Notes: generated by a model not told the origin, from the sequence alone. 64,000 nt of DNA from JBGSOV01 sp041738935 (GCA_041738935.1 JBGSOV010000015.1:1-64000); one strand, 5' to 3'. Counted from the first letter of the stretch, positions 8,314 through 17,268 are shown. Program-made: numbers and translations.

Positions 8314-9538
8314 TTGTATAAAGTTTAGATAAATTTTTAATTTTTTCAAAAAGCTCATCAAAAGTAACGATTTCAATGTCCTTTTGACTATTTTTAAATA
8401 ATTCGAAACAAGCCCTCTGATCAGAGTTCAATCTTTCATTTTCTTCACTCCCAATAATTAAAATTGCTTTTGGATTCCAAACTTCAAAATCCTTTTGTTT
8501 ATTATTATGAAGGAAATCTTTTTGTAAATTATCCTTTTGATTTAAGATTTGTGAAATTGATCCCATTAGCTTTTTGCTCATTGGATAAATCTTAGCTCGA
8601 TTATCATACAATTTTTTTTCTACCAAATCTGTCATGGGGGTTTTAATTTCAATAATTGCTACATTTTGTGAAAATTTGTTTTTATATCCAAAATCAGTGT
8701 TTTTTGATCCTTTTCGACTTCCAGAACAAAGACCACCAACATAAAATTCATTATCAAAAAATGTGAATGGCGAAGAAAAAACTTGTGAAATAATCCATTG
8801 ATTATCTTTAAAAAATGGCTGCCAAAATTGTACCTCTTCATTATTTTTTTTATTTTTTTCCCATTCTTTTAAAACATTATCAATTTTTTTAAAATCGATT
8901 GTTTTTGTTAATCTTTGCAAATCTTCAATTTTTAATTTTTCTTTTGTACTTAAAAAGTTTACTGCAAATTCAAAAAAATCTTTTTTATTTAAATTCCTCT
9001 TTTTGAGCTCAGTTAATATTTCAAGGTCTGAAATTTTAGAAAAATCAAAATCAGTATTTATTTTATGTAAAAAATCTACCCGCAACTCTTCTGTAAGATT
9101 GTCCCACCATTTTAAAACAGTTTCTTCATCAAGATTTTCAAGAATAATTTCTTGCTTTTTATCACTTGATTGAGTTTTTAGAGCTGCACGCAAATTCAAA
9201 TCTTTTCCAAAGAAAATTTTGGCATCATTATTATTACTACTTCTGGATTTTTCACAGGATTCTTTGAATTTTGGATAATTTATTGATAGCTTTCTTGTAG
9301 TTTCATCGAATTCAAAAAAAGGTTCTTTATCACACAAATTAAGAGATAAATACAATTTCCATTTTTTATTTTCCTCAAACCCTTTATTCTCCTTAGCTAA
9401 AAACGAAAAAAGTGGTTGTTGAAAATTAAAACGCCCAGTTTTTCTTTTATGATTAAAGTGATTGTGAAAATCAAAATCTACAAAAAAAATCTTTTCACCA
9501 CATTTTATTTTTTGCCATTTTTCATTTAAATCACTCAT
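8306..9538 (-). CDS. sduA: Shedu anti-phage nuclease SduA (DUF4263)
   Basis: A 410-residue, very AT-rich gene. The C-terminal ~180 residues match the DUF4263 core of Shedu proteins. They begin FWQPFFKDNQWIISQVF, then carry an acidic residue in TDFGY, then AIIEIKTPMTDLV (the E-x-K of a PD-(D/E)XK nuclease). A helix with IYPMSKKLMGSISQIL follows, then AILIIGSEEN and IVTFDELFEKI. The N-terminal half is lineage-specific, as is usual for Shedu. Known members are single-gene phage-defence effectors that act as nucleases. The ATG at 9538 (MSDLNEKW) avoids overlap with the upstream gene; a further in-frame start lies 30 nt upstream. Confidence 0.82.
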   Translation of the reverse strand: MSDLNEKWQKIKCGEKIFFVDFDFHNHFNHKRKTGRFNFQQPLFSFLAKENKGFEENKKWKLYLSLNLCDKEPFFEFDETTRKLSINYPKFKESCEKSRSSNNNDAKIFFGKDLNLRAALKTQSSDKKQEIILENLDEETVLKWWDNLTEELRVDFLHKINTDFDFSKISDLEILTELKKRNLNKKDFFEFAVNFLSTKEKLKIEDLQRLTKTIDFKKIDNVLKEWEKNKKNNEEVQFWQPFFKDNQWIISQVFSSPFTFFDNEFYVGGLCSGSRKGSKNTDFGYKNKFSQNVAIIEIKTPMTDLVEKKLYDNRAKIYPMSKKLMGSISQILNQKDNLQKDFLHNNKQKDFEVWNPKAILIIGSEENERLNSDQRACFELFKNSQKDIEIVTFDELFEKIKNLSKLYTND

Positions 9539-9548
9539 TTTATAAACC

Positions 9549-12500
9549 TTAAATCTTAAAAACTTCATCCACCTCCCTCATCACTCTCCCCGTCTCACTC
9601 AAAGCCACAATCATCTGCTGATAATGTTCGATGTCTTCCATACTTAATTCTAGTTCACGACGATCTTTAATCCATTTTTGAGCTGGTTGATATCCGCCAA
9701 TGTAAAAATTCCATGCTAACTCAGGAACATTTCCAAAATATTGAATTTCGTTGATATAAACATTACCATTTTCAAAATTTGGATACTTCTTCTCAACAAT
9801 ATTTGAGCCGCCAACTGGGAAAGTTGTTATGAAATCAGAAACTTTTGGAGATTCAAGTAAATGTAGTCCACGAAGTTCTCTACCAAGTTTAACTAAATTC
9901 CAAAATGTAGCTTTATCTTTTGGATAAGGCACTCGTGGGAAATCAATTTTTAGGAATTCTTTGTATTTTTCTCGATAGCTTGGTGAATGTAGAACCGCAT
10001 AGATATAATCAAGAACATCTTCCGGAGTAAAATGAATTCTATCAATTTTTCCAATTGGTGGAGTTTCTAAATCACCTAACTCCTTTACAGATTCTTCACA
10101 TGTAAATTCTAAAGTAAGATGATGTTCCAATTTTTTGATAATATCTTTATCAAGATTTGGGGTTTTTGTGCCGTCATCATGGCAGAGGTATAGAGGAAAA
10201 CAATTGGAGTTATCTAAGGAGGAAGTAATACTTTTGTCAGTAACATGCTTTGTTACAAAGTAATTATGTGAATCTAATTTCCTGCCCGCTCTCACCAGAT
10301 TCAGTGCATAGTTTTGTCCACTAAAAAGATGTTCCATGACTTTTCTTCGACTTCTAAATACAACATTATCTTGAAAATAAATTATTCGATCATCAAAGGG
10401 TCTATAGCTTATCTTTTTCAAGTGCGAACTATCATATCCAGGTGATAATCTTCGTTGTTCTGCTATCTTCCATTGATAATTTTCACTAAGAGCATATTTC
10501 CTCTGAAATTCTTCGTTTGATAATTCTTTATCTGTGAAATCTAGTATCCTTTCAACTAATGACTCTTTTTCAATATCAATGACAAAATTGTCTCTTGCTG
10601 AGGTTATTCCCATTGACTGGGTTGGGAATAGCTTCTCAATCGAGAATCCTTCATTATACTCTTCATCTAATTTAAAATCCTTGTTTACAAAGAAATAGTA
10701 TGGTTCTTGATAATTCACTTTTTTCCAATTCATTTTTCCAAAATCAAGACAATCTAACTGCTCATATTTTTCTTTTCGTTTGCCAAAAATTTCTGAATGC
10801 CATAGCTTGGCAAGTTTGTATTTTGAGTCCCGCTTTTTAAAAGCCAAAATAATTGCCACCCCTTGCATAATATCAAACACATTCTCATCCTTTCCTCCAT
10901 CGGGTGCAGTTTCTTTTTTGATACTATTCCCGTGTAAATCAACAATATAAATTTCATCAAAAGTTTTGAGCAAATGCCATCGCATTCCTCTAAATGTCGG
11001 ATTATCAATATACCCATGGTTCGTTACAAATGCCACAATACCTTCTTGTGTTTTTGCAATTTGATTCTCTGCAAAACTAATGAATTTCACATAATCATCA
11101 TTTAGCCAATGCTTACGTTCTTGCAGTTTCTGGTTTCCACCAGGTTCAATTTTATATTTGTCAGCTAATTTTATAGCATTTTCCGTATTATTTGCAGACA
11201 CTCCTGAATATGGCGGATTCCCCAAAACTACCATTATTGGCATTTCACTTTTAATCCTCGAAGCTTGATTACTTTCATCAGTCAACCACTGGCTCATAAA
11301 TAAATTCGGCACCTCATGCACGCTCTCTTCCAAACTATTTGTTAGCCAGACTGAAAGCCTTTCGTCACCCTCATATCCAAGTTCCGCCAAAGTCACTCCC
11401 AGCTTCAAATGTGCCATAGTATAGCTCGCCATCATCAACTCAAACCCATGCAAGCGAGAAAGTAAGTGATTTTTTACATACCCCTGCCACATTCCTTCCT
11501 GTCCCTTAAAAGAACTGTGAATATGATGAATCACTTCATTCAAAAAAGTTCCAGTACCAACTGCAGGATCAAGAATCTGTACCTTATGAATTTCCTCATT
11601 AGACCTTTTAATCCCATCTTTAGTTCTCCCATCACCAGCTTGTACTTTAACTTTATGTTCAATTTTGCTCGTATCCGCCAATCCCTTAGGTAAATTAAAT
11701 TTTGTTTTTAAAATCTGATCCACACTTCTCACAATAAAAGAAACAACAGGCTCCGGAGTATAATAAACACCACGACTTTTTCGCAAGCTTTGATCGTACT
11801 GTGTTAGAAAAGTTTCATAAAAATGCAAAACAGGATCTTTTTGTTTTGCTTTAAACTCTTTGTGCATTAATCCATGAACATCAGTACTCAAATAAGCTTC
11901 AATCAAACTATCAACCAACCAAGCAATCTTTGGGTCATAATCCGTACCAGCCACATGCCCAAAGAATTTTTTAAGCAAAGGGTTTGTAGAAGGAAGAAGA
12001 TCATGAGCCTCATGCCGAGAAAAGGTAAGTAATGTAGGATCAAAATATCGCGCGACAAAAAGTCCATATACTATAGTTTGTGCATACATGTCAGCAAAAT
12101 CAGCCTCAGTTAAATCATTAATTAATACTTCTTTAAATGTCATGTATTGAGCAAAAATATCTGACTCTGTATTCTCAATCAAAGAAGCTAAAGCATTATC
12201 TCGAAGCAGCCGAGCCTTACTAGCCATTATTTCTGCTAATTTTTTTGCAGAATTAATCGTTCGATGAAGTGGCTTGATATAGTCACGAAGCAAATTGATA
12301 AAACTTTCAAAGTTTTCAGATTGTGCAACAATTTTATTATTAGCAAATTCAGCGATAGAGAATTTTATACTTTCACCATCTTCATGGATAATTTCAAAAG
12401 CAAAGTAATTTGTAAGTAAGATTCGACCAAAGGCATCAACATATCGTTTTGCCTGCTTTTGTACATCCTTATGTTGAATATCAACGGTAACATCCTTACA

Positions 12501-12728
12501 TTCTGCATAAGCAATTGGGGTATCGCCTTTTTTAAACAAAAAATCCGGAGCATTTCCCCCAGTATATGCCGGCTCATTAATAACTTGAATTTCCGGCATT
12601 AAAGCTTTTATCATTTTTTGAAAAGCCGGACGATAAGCATGCTCACGAGCATCTCCTGATTGAAGAATTTTTTCTATCTCAAGTATATATTGAGAGATTA
12701 TTGCTTTGTCTTGATCTAATTGAGCCAT
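9549..12728 (-). CDS. Type ISP/IIG restriction-modification enzyme
   Basis: A 1059-residue single-chain enzyme. The N-terminal ~150 residues hold a Mrr-like nuclease with APDFLF and AYAECK (PD...ExK, about residues 55-77). A gamma-type adenine methyltransferase follows, with motif I DPAVGTGTF (about 387) and motif IV GNPPYS (about 501). The C-terminal half should contain the target-recognition domain. LlaGI-type ISP enzymes have an SF2 helicase between nuclease and methyltransferase; I see none and the length leaves no room, so it is closer to the compact ISP-like/IIG class. The ATG at 12728 follows the KilA-N stop by 7 nt. Confidence 0.85.
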   Translation of the reverse strand: MAQLDQDKAIISQYILEIEKILQSGDAREHAYRPAFQKMIKALMPEIQVINEPAYTGGNAPDFLFKKGDTPIAYAECKDVTVDIQHKDVQKQAKRYVDAFGRILLTNYFAFEIIHEDGESIKFSIAEFANNKIVAQSENFESFINLLRDYIKPLHRTINSAKKLAEIMASKARLLRDNALASLIENTESDIFAQYMTFKEVLINDLTEADFADMYAQTIVYGLFVARYFDPTLLTFSRHEAHDLLPSTNPLLKKFFGHVAGTDYDPKIAWLVDSLIEAYLSTDVHGLMHKEFKAKQKDPVLHFYETFLTQYDQSLRKSRGVYYTPEPVVSFIVRSVDQILKTKFNLPKGLADTSKIEHKVKVQAGDGRTKDGIKRSNEEIHKVQILDPAVGTGTFLNEVIHHIHSSFKGQEGMWQGYVKNHLLSRLHGFELMMASYTMAHLKLGVTLAELGYEGDERLSVWLTNSLEESVHEVPNLFMSQWLTDESNQASRIKSEMPIMVVLGNPPYSGVSANNTENAIKLADKYKIEPGGNQKLQERKHWLNDDYVKFISFAENQIAKTQEGIVAFVTNHGYIDNPTFRGMRWHLLKTFDEIYIVDLHGNSIKKETAPDGGKDENVFDIMQGVAIILAFKKRDSKYKLAKLWHSEIFGKRKEKYEQLDCLDFGKMNWKKVNYQEPYYFFVNKDFKLDEEYNEGFSIEKLFPTQSMGITSARDNFVIDIEKESLVERILDFTDKELSNEEFQRKYALSENYQWKIAEQRRLSPGYDSSHLKKISYRPFDDRIIYFQDNVVFRSRRKVMEHLFSGQNYALNLVRAGRKLDSHNYFVTKHVTDKSITSSLDNSNCFPLYLCHDDGTKTPNLDKDIIKKLEHHLTLEFTCEESVKELGDLETPPIGKIDRIHFTPEDVLDYIYAVLHSPSYREKYKEFLKIDFPRVPYPKDKATFWNLVKLGRELRGLHLLESPKVSDFITTFPVGGSNIVEKKYPNFENGNVYINEIQYFGNVPELAWNFYIGGYQPAQKWIKDRRELELSMEDIEHYQQMIVALSETGRVMREVDEVFKI

Positions 12729-12735
12729 ATTTAAA

Positions 12736-13551
12736 TTATTTAAGTTTCTTAACACCACCATTTGTCAAAGACTTCATTTGAATAATCGCTATTTCATTTA
12801 ATTTTATAAGTCTTTCTGATTGTGAAATATCCTGTCTAATAAATTCCGCATTCAAACTTTCGAGCCCCGCCAGACAAACCAGCTGAATTACATTTGCATA
12901 ATCTCTCATATTTCCTCTGAGCTTTGGATTATTTTTTCTCCACTGTTTTGCAGTTTCCCCAAAAAGAGCCACATTTAAAACATCGGCTTCATTAGCATAA
13001 ATTATTCCTGATTGTTTTTTAGAAATATTTTTTGGAATTAAGTTTTCTTTTACCGCGTCTGTATGAACTTTGTAATTAGCCTTAACTAAAAATCTTTTTG
13101 CATCCCACCCTAATTGTTTTCTTTCATTTTCCTCAAGTTTTAATCTTTGAAATTCTTTAATAAGATATAATTTGAATTCAGCCGAAATCCATGAGGCAAA
13201 TTCAAAAGCAATGTCTTTATGAGCAAAAGTGCCACCATTCTTCCCAGATTTTGAAACAATTCCAATTGCATTTGTTTTTTCAATCCACTTGCTGGGAGAC
13301 AGCACAAAAGCATTAGCACCAGCCATATTCCATAACTGGTCGAATTCGACCAGTTTAAAGTTTTGGTTATTTATCTTCTCCCAAATACCAAGGAATTCAA
13401 TAGTGCTTTTGGATCTCATCCAGTTTTTCACTACATCAGCAGGCGATTCAGAATTCTTGTATTTTGCAATATCCGTCAAAGAAATAAAATCCTCCTCTTT
13501 TTGAGAGAAGAAATTAACATTTAAATTTTTTACAATAAGCTCTTTTTTCAT
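12736..13551 (-). CDS. KilA-N domain protein
   Basis: A 271-residue protein. The segment from about 20 to 125 follows the KilA-N pattern: FISLTDIAKYKN, WMRSKSTIEFLGIWEKI, a central KTNAIGIVSKSGKNGGTFAH, then DIAFEFASWISAEFKLYLI with KEFQRLK. KilA-N is a DNA-binding domain of phage and large-DNA-virus origin, often found as an accessory in restriction-modification loci. The C-terminal part (GIIYANEADVLNVALFGETA, then QWRKNNP) matches an associated domain seen behind KilA-N in bacteria. It lies directly upstream of the restriction-modification gene and downstream of the XRE regulator, suggesting one operon. Confidence 0.82.
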   Translation of the reverse strand: MKKELIVKNLNVNFFSQKEEDFISLTDIAKYKNSESPADVVKNWMRSKSTIEFLGIWEKINNQNFKLVEFDQLWNMAGANAFVLSPSKWIEKTNAIGIVSKSGKNGGTFAHKDIAFEFASWISAEFKLYLIKEFQRLKLEENERKQLGWDAKRFLVKANYKVHTDAVKENLIPKNISKKQSGIIYANEADVLNVALFGETAKQWRKNNPKLRGNMRDYANVIQLVCLAGLESLNAEFIRQDISQSERLIKLNEIAIIQMKSLTNGGVKKLK

Positions 13552-13555
13552 AAAT

Positions 13556-13777
13556 TTATGAGATTAATTCATCAATAGTAGTATCCAACGCCTGTGCGAT
13601 TTTTTTAACCGTATCAACAGATGGACTTTTGACCACATCAGCTTCAATTTTTACGAATGTGGTATAAGGAATATCAGCCTTTCGAGCCAAACCTTCTTGA
13701 GTTAGTTTTAGCTCGTGCCTACGTTTTTTTATTTTCTGCCCGATTGTTTCTTGTTTTGAATCGTCCATATTTTGCAA
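13556..13777 (-). CDS. XRE-family helix-turn-helix regulator
   Basis: A 73-residue Cro/CI-type protein made almost only of the HTH domain. GQKIKKRRHELKLTQEGLA is followed by the recognition helix region IPYTTFVKIEADVVKSP and then TVKKIAQALDTTIDELI. Small XRE proteins at the start of restriction-modification operons commonly act as controller proteins that delay nuclease expression; this role is inferred from position. It is the first gene of the island operon, 4 bp before the KilA-N start. Either of two nearby ATGs (MQNM or MDDS) could be used. Confidence 0.85.
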   Translation of the reverse strand: MQNMDDSKQETIGQKIKKRRHELKLTQEGLARKADIPYTTFVKIEADVVKSPSVDTVKKIAQALDTTIDELIS

Positions 13778-13971
13778 GTATTAAATTGATCGGAAAATAA
13801 CCCCATGAACATATTACCAAAGAATAGTTTTTTTTCAATCTAAATCTAAACCTTGAACCACCGCCAAACGCTAAAAGACCTCTTCAAATACACAAATAAT
13901 TTTCACAAACCGCCACACCTTGCCAAACGGTGGCAATATTTTTCAAAATTCTTGAACTACGCAAACGCACT

Positions 13972-14003
13972 AAAAAAGCCCAATCTTGAAGATTAAGCCT
14001 TTC
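13972..14003 (-). terminator. Probable terminator after the tRNA-Met region
   Basis: On the minus strand AATCTTCAAGATT forms a short hairpin extended by GGCT/GGGC wobble pairs and followed by TTTTTT. It would end transcripts leaving the tRNA-Met and its adjacent 3' fragment. The interval 13778-13971 shows no gene; it probably holds the promoter of the XRE gene. Confidence 0.5.
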
Positions 14004-14014
14004 ATTTTGCTATT

Positions 14015-14107
14015 TGGTGGGCCCGACTGGACTTGAACCAGTGTCCCGAGTCCTCGGGATACGAGCCGACTACAAGCGCAAGGATTTGGCGAACGAAGAT
14101 TGGTGGG
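14015..14107 (-). repeat. Right direct repeat: tRNA 3' fragment, putative attachment site
   Basis: A 93-bp near-identical partner of 6143-6235. It ends inside the CCA end of the intact tRNA-Met (14101-14176), so a partial tRNA copy sits in tandem directly behind the real gene. The acceptor 5' strand is absent, so it cannot fold as a whole tRNA. The arrangement (tRNA, fragment, island, fragment) is that expected from serial integration at a tRNA 3' end. Confidence 0.75.
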
Positions 14108-14176
14108 CCCGACTGGACTTGAACCAGTGACCAATCGGTTATGAGCCGACTGCTCTAACCACTGAGCTACGGGCCC
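14101..14176 (-). tRNA. tRNA-Met (CAT)
   Basis: A complete 76-nt cloverleaf with encoded CCA. The acceptor stem GGGCCCG pairs with CGGGCCC, the D arm is GCTC/GAGC, the anticodon stem GTCGG/CCGAT closes loop CTCATAA, and the T arm ACTGG/CCAGT closes TTCAAGT. The loop matches elongator tRNA-Met; an Ile2 tRNA with a modified C34 cannot be excluded from sequence alone. The first acceptor pair is G-C, so it is not an initiator of the usual C1-A72 type. Confidence 0.92.
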
Positions 14177-14198
14177 GTGATGTAAAAGATTATCAAGT

Positions 14199-14215
14199 GC
14201 TGGACTTGAACCAGC
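14199..14215 (-). repeat. Isolated tRNA T-arm remnant
   Basis: On the minus strand GCTGG-TTCAAGT-CCAGC is a perfect T arm, followed by 7 nt and no CCA. No matching acceptor, D or anticodon arm is found nearby. It looks like another degraded tRNA piece at the integration hot spot. Nothing else was recognised between 14216 and 14424. Confidence 0.45.
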
Positions 14216-14424
14216 GTCCCGACGAGACTGTTTGGAAGCATGCGCGAGCGATTCTCCAAGAAATATAACACCGTTTCAGGCAAGAAGTGTAGGGCAGCGA
14301 GATGGATTTTACAAGAAAGAGTCGGAGTAAATCAGTCGTGCACATTTGTCATCGCAGTATAATCGAGTTCTTCTATAATTGAATAAAACTGCAAGAACCC
14401 GTGAAATTCTCCTTTGGCAGATTA

Positions 14425-14838
14425 CTAATTCTTTTTGGCGACTTTGGCAAATTCGGCAAAATCGTTGATGTAATTATCTGGCAGATAGGTTGTCGACGAG
14501 AAACAGAGCAAAATCGCATCCGGTGAAAAATCGCTAAATTCGTGCCAAACCAAATTGTCGACAAAGATTCCACGATTGGCGGAATTCATCACCATCTTGT
14601 GTGGCGGCGAGCCGTCACTACTCACTTTGATAGCGCAACGTCCGCGAATGCAGATAAAAAATTCTTTCTCTATAGTGTGAGCATGAGCACCGCGGACTGC
14701 ACCAGTAGGGATTCCCCAGAGATAATAAACTCGTTTGACTTCAAACGGTACGGCAGAGTCTAGCTCGATTGGCACCAATTTGCCACGTGCGCGCTCATCA
14801 TGAAGAGGAAGTTCGATTTCGCGAATTATACCGGACAT
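14425..14838 (-). CDS. FdtA/QdtA-type sugar 3,4-ketoisomerase (cupin)
   Basis: A 137-residue single-cupin protein. The FdtA/WxcM signature is clear: VKRVYYLWGIPTGAVRGAHAH at about 34-54, then EKEFFICIRGRCAIKV, and a late VWHEFSDFSPDAILLCFSS. Family members interconvert dTDP-4-keto-6-deoxyhexoses (3,4-ketoisomerase) on the way to surface sugars. No other nucleotide-sugar gene is adjacent; an epimerase lies at 44577. Its start overlaps the end of the nif3-like gene by 13 bp, suggesting a shared transcript. Confidence 0.83.
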   Translation of the reverse strand: MSGIIREIELPLHDERARGKLVPIELDSAVPFEVKRVYYLWGIPTGAVRGAHAHTIEKEFFICIRGRCAIKVSSDGSPPHKMVMNSANRGIFVDNLVWHEFSDFSPDAILLCFSSTTYLPDNYINDFAEFAKVAKKN

Positions 14839-15575
14839 GGTTCGGAGAAGAAAGAAAGCTCGAGCTCGGGGAATTGTTTTTGTAATACAGTTTGCAAAGC
14901 ACGGACGCCAAAAGTCTCGGTGGCATAATGACCACAGACGACAAAGCGAATATCAAGTTCGGCAAACTCGTGAAAATGATGTTCAGAGATTTCGCCGGTT
15001 AAGAAAGTATCGATGCCTTGTGCGACGATATCATAGACAAAATCCGCGCCACCGCCAGAACAAATTCCCAGTTTTTTAACAGGCAAGTTTTCTTTCGGCG
15101 AAGCAAAAATTGGCGCTTGTCCAAAAAGCGTTTCGCAACGAGACAAGAATTCAGAAAATTGTACTGGTTCAGCAAATTCGGCAATTGCGCAAATGTCGCG
15201 CATGTCATAGGTTGTCGCCTGCAAATCTTGGGCAATGCGCGCATTATTTCCGATTGTTGGATGTGCATCAAGCGGCAAGTGGTACGCAAAAAGCGAAATA
15301 TCGCTTTTGTACAAAATCGCCAGCCGCTTACTGAGTAGCGAATCAATAGTGCGCACGCCCTTGTTCCAAAACAGTCCGTGATGCACGAGCACCGCATCTG
15401 CTTGCCACTCGGCAGCGTGTTGTAAAAAATTACGACTTGCCGAAACACCGACCGCGATTTTGTTGATTTCGGTTTTGCCAGGAACCTGTACGCCATTAAC
15501 ACACCAAGCATCTGGAACATCGTCCACATGTAGAAAATCATGCAAAAATGCCGAAAGTGCGCCTTGTGTCGTCAT
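14826..15575 (-). CDS. Nif3-like dinuclear metal-centre protein (YbgI family)
   Basis: A 249-residue protein from MTTQGALSAFLHDFL. Metal-binding motifs are visible: VLVHHGLFW (two His), AYHLPLDAH, and near the C-terminus LTGEISEHHFHEF and CGHYATE. These match the hexameric Nif3/YbgI family, also called GTP cyclohydrolase I type 2 by older annotation, whose biochemical role is unsettled. A TTG start 36 nt upstream is possible, but ATG at 15575 gives the family's usual N-terminus. Confidence 0.88.
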   Translation of the reverse strand: MTTQGALSAFLHDFLHVDDVPDAWCVNGVQVPGKTEINKIAVGVSASRNFLQHAAEWQADAVLVHHGLFWNKGVRTIDSLLSKRLAILYKSDISLFAYHLPLDAHPTIGNNARIAQDLQATTYDMRDICAIAEFAEPVQFSEFLSRCETLFGQAPIFASPKENLPVKKLGICSGGGADFVYDIVAQGIDTFLTGEISEHHFHEFAELDIRFVVCGHYATETFGVRALQTVLQKQFPELELSFFSEPCPV

Positions 15576-15629
15576 CGATATTGGTGTGTGAGTAAGAGTA
15601 CTATTCTTCAATTTTGCATTTTTTGCAAC

Positions 15630-16901
15630 TTATTTTTTGAGCCGCAAGGATTGCAACGTCCGCTTATGAAAGTTGCCTGTGTTCATTTTTGTAAAATCTT
15701 GAATAAAAATAGCGATAATCGTCGCCACAGGTACTGCCAAAATCATGCCGACGATCGGATTGATAAGCTCGGGGAAACTCGCGCCAACAATTAAAGCGAT
15801 AATCGTCACAATCGGTGGAAGACCAACAGTATGGCGCATCACGATTGGAACAAGAAAGTTGCCTTCTAAAAACTGATAAATGACATAAAAAATAATGAGG
15901 CTGACACCCAAAAACAGTGATTCGTTAAAGGCAATCGGTGTTGAAATCAAAAATGCCGAAATCGGACCAACATACGGCACAAATTCGGCAATGCCAAAGA
16001 GAAGTGCAAGTGTCAGCGCATAGTCGATGCCCAAGATGCTAAATGTGATATAGGTAAATGTACTGACGATGAAAAAGAGTAGAATCTGACCGTGCACCCA
16101 TTCGCCAATCTTTTTTTGCACCATGCCCATTTTTTCGGTGAGATATTTTTGATGACGCTCTGGAAAAAGTGAGTGAAAAAAGATATTTGTCGCTTTGCGA
16201 TCAAGAATCAAAAAGAAAGTAAGCAGGAGCACCAGCAAGATTTCAAAGACGCTGCTCACCGTTCCGAGGATAATCTGCGAGCCTTTGCCGGCAATATCCG
16301 TCAAGCCATTCGCAATACTTTCGATATTGTCATTGATGGTCTGAAAAAACTTTTCCGAATTGATCTGCGTCAGCACGTTACTCAGCATCGAACCAAAGGT
16401 TTTTTGGAAGAGAGTTTCTCCTTCGCCTGTCACAGCAAGACTGTCGCGCAACCAGATTTGAATACTATCGCCAATTTGAAAAAGCTGGGTCGCGATAATA
16501 GGAATGAGCGTCCCAATCAAAAAAGCGATAAAGCCGAAAAAAAGCGTGAACAAAATCACAATCGATAGCGAACGCGGCACACCCCATCGCTGAATGCGGT
16601 CGACGCCAGGACTAAATGCTGCTGCTAAAAAAAGTGCAACCAAAAACATCACCAAAATATCTAAAAGTTGGACAAATACCGTTCCGAGCAAAATCGCGAG
16701 CATCACGACGATTGTAGTTTTGAAGGCAGATAATAAGGAAATTTCGATAGTAACTGTCGACTCTTCTGATGGTTCGAGTGTGGGTACTGATGATTCAATC
16801 TCGCGTTCTGGTTTTTTTTGTCCTTGGCGAGCAATAATATTGTCGCGCCACGCTTCGAGACGCTGCGAGCTCTTTAAAAAAAACTTAGTAAGACGATTCA
16901 T
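15630..16901 (-). CDS. AI-2E family (PerM-like) membrane transporter
   Basis: A 423-residue polytopic protein. After a ~70-residue charged cytoplasmic N-terminus come paired membrane helices, a central amphipathic region (about 150-230) and a second group of helices. Family stretches include ALLFGIAEFVPYVGPISAF and VGLPPIVTIIALIVG, then a late PIVGMILAVPVATII. The family contains exporters of varied substrates; the autoinducer-2 label reflects one member only, so the substrate here is unknown. It follows the pilin-like gene by 13 bp and may be co-transcribed with it. Confidence 0.87.
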   Translation of the reverse strand: MNRLTKFFLKSSQRLEAWRDNIIARQGQKKPEREIESSVPTLEPSEESTVTIEISLLSAFKTTIVVMLAILLGTVFVQLLDILVMFLVALFLAAAFSPGVDRIQRWGVPRSLSIVILFTLFFGFIAFLIGTLIPIIATQLFQIGDSIQIWLRDSLAVTGEGETLFQKTFGSMLSNVLTQINSEKFFQTINDNIESIANGLTDIAGKGSQIILGTVSSVFEILLVLLLTFFLILDRKATNIFFHSLFPERHQKYLTEKMGMVQKKIGEWVHGQILLFFIVSTFTYITFSILGIDYALTLALLFGIAEFVPYVGPISAFLISTPIAFNESLFLGVSLIIFYVIYQFLEGNFLVPIVMRHTVGLPPIVTIIALIVGASFPELINPIVGMILAVPVATIIAIFIQDFTKMNTGNFHKRTLQSLRLKK

Positions 16902-16914
16902 GCTATCAAAAAAA

Positions 16915-17268
16915 TCATTCAGAAGTGATGAGCGCCACCGCTAAGTCGACAAGAATCCACGCGAGCAAAATCACCGCGAGACCAATCAGTGTATAGGTAA
17001 TGGTGGTTTTCCCTTGTTCTTTATTGTCGGTAATTGCGCCAATGATGTATTGATAACCACCAATCATCAGCAAAATTACGGCAATCGACCCCGCGAGCAC
17101 CAAAGCGAGTTCGATCAGATGAAATGCAAATTCGATCAAATCAATCCAGTGCAGATCACCGGTTTGAAACTTTTCGTACATTTTGCTGGGAATAATGGCA
17201 AACTCTGCCGCATTCGCGCGAACAGGAAGCCAAAATGCCAAGAGAGTAAAAAGCCATTTACGATTCAT
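16915..17268 (-). CDS. T4SS pilin-like (TrbC/VirB2-like) membrane protein
   Basis: A 117-residue protein with a signal peptide ending near RANA, an amphipathic stretch and two membrane helices. The helices are separated by a basic loop: VILLMIGGYQYIIGAI, then DNKEQGKTTITYTLIG, then AVILLAWILVDL. This layout is very common in CPR genomes and matches my memory of the T4SS_pilin family (PF18895). Such proteins may form pili or membrane conduits; direct function in CPR is not established. A TraD/VirD4-like ATPase occurs far away at 52641. Confidence 0.68.
   Translation of the reverse strand: MNRKWLFTLLAFWLPVRANAAEFAIIPSKMYEKFQTGDLHWIDLIEFAFHLIELALVLAGSIAVILLMIGGYQYIIGAITDNKEQGKTTITYTLIGLAVILLAWILVDLAVALITSE

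Noticed and set aside
14015..14107. Second complete tRNA gene
   Set aside because: Only the T arm and 3' acceptor strand are present; the 5' acceptor strand and a D arm are missing.
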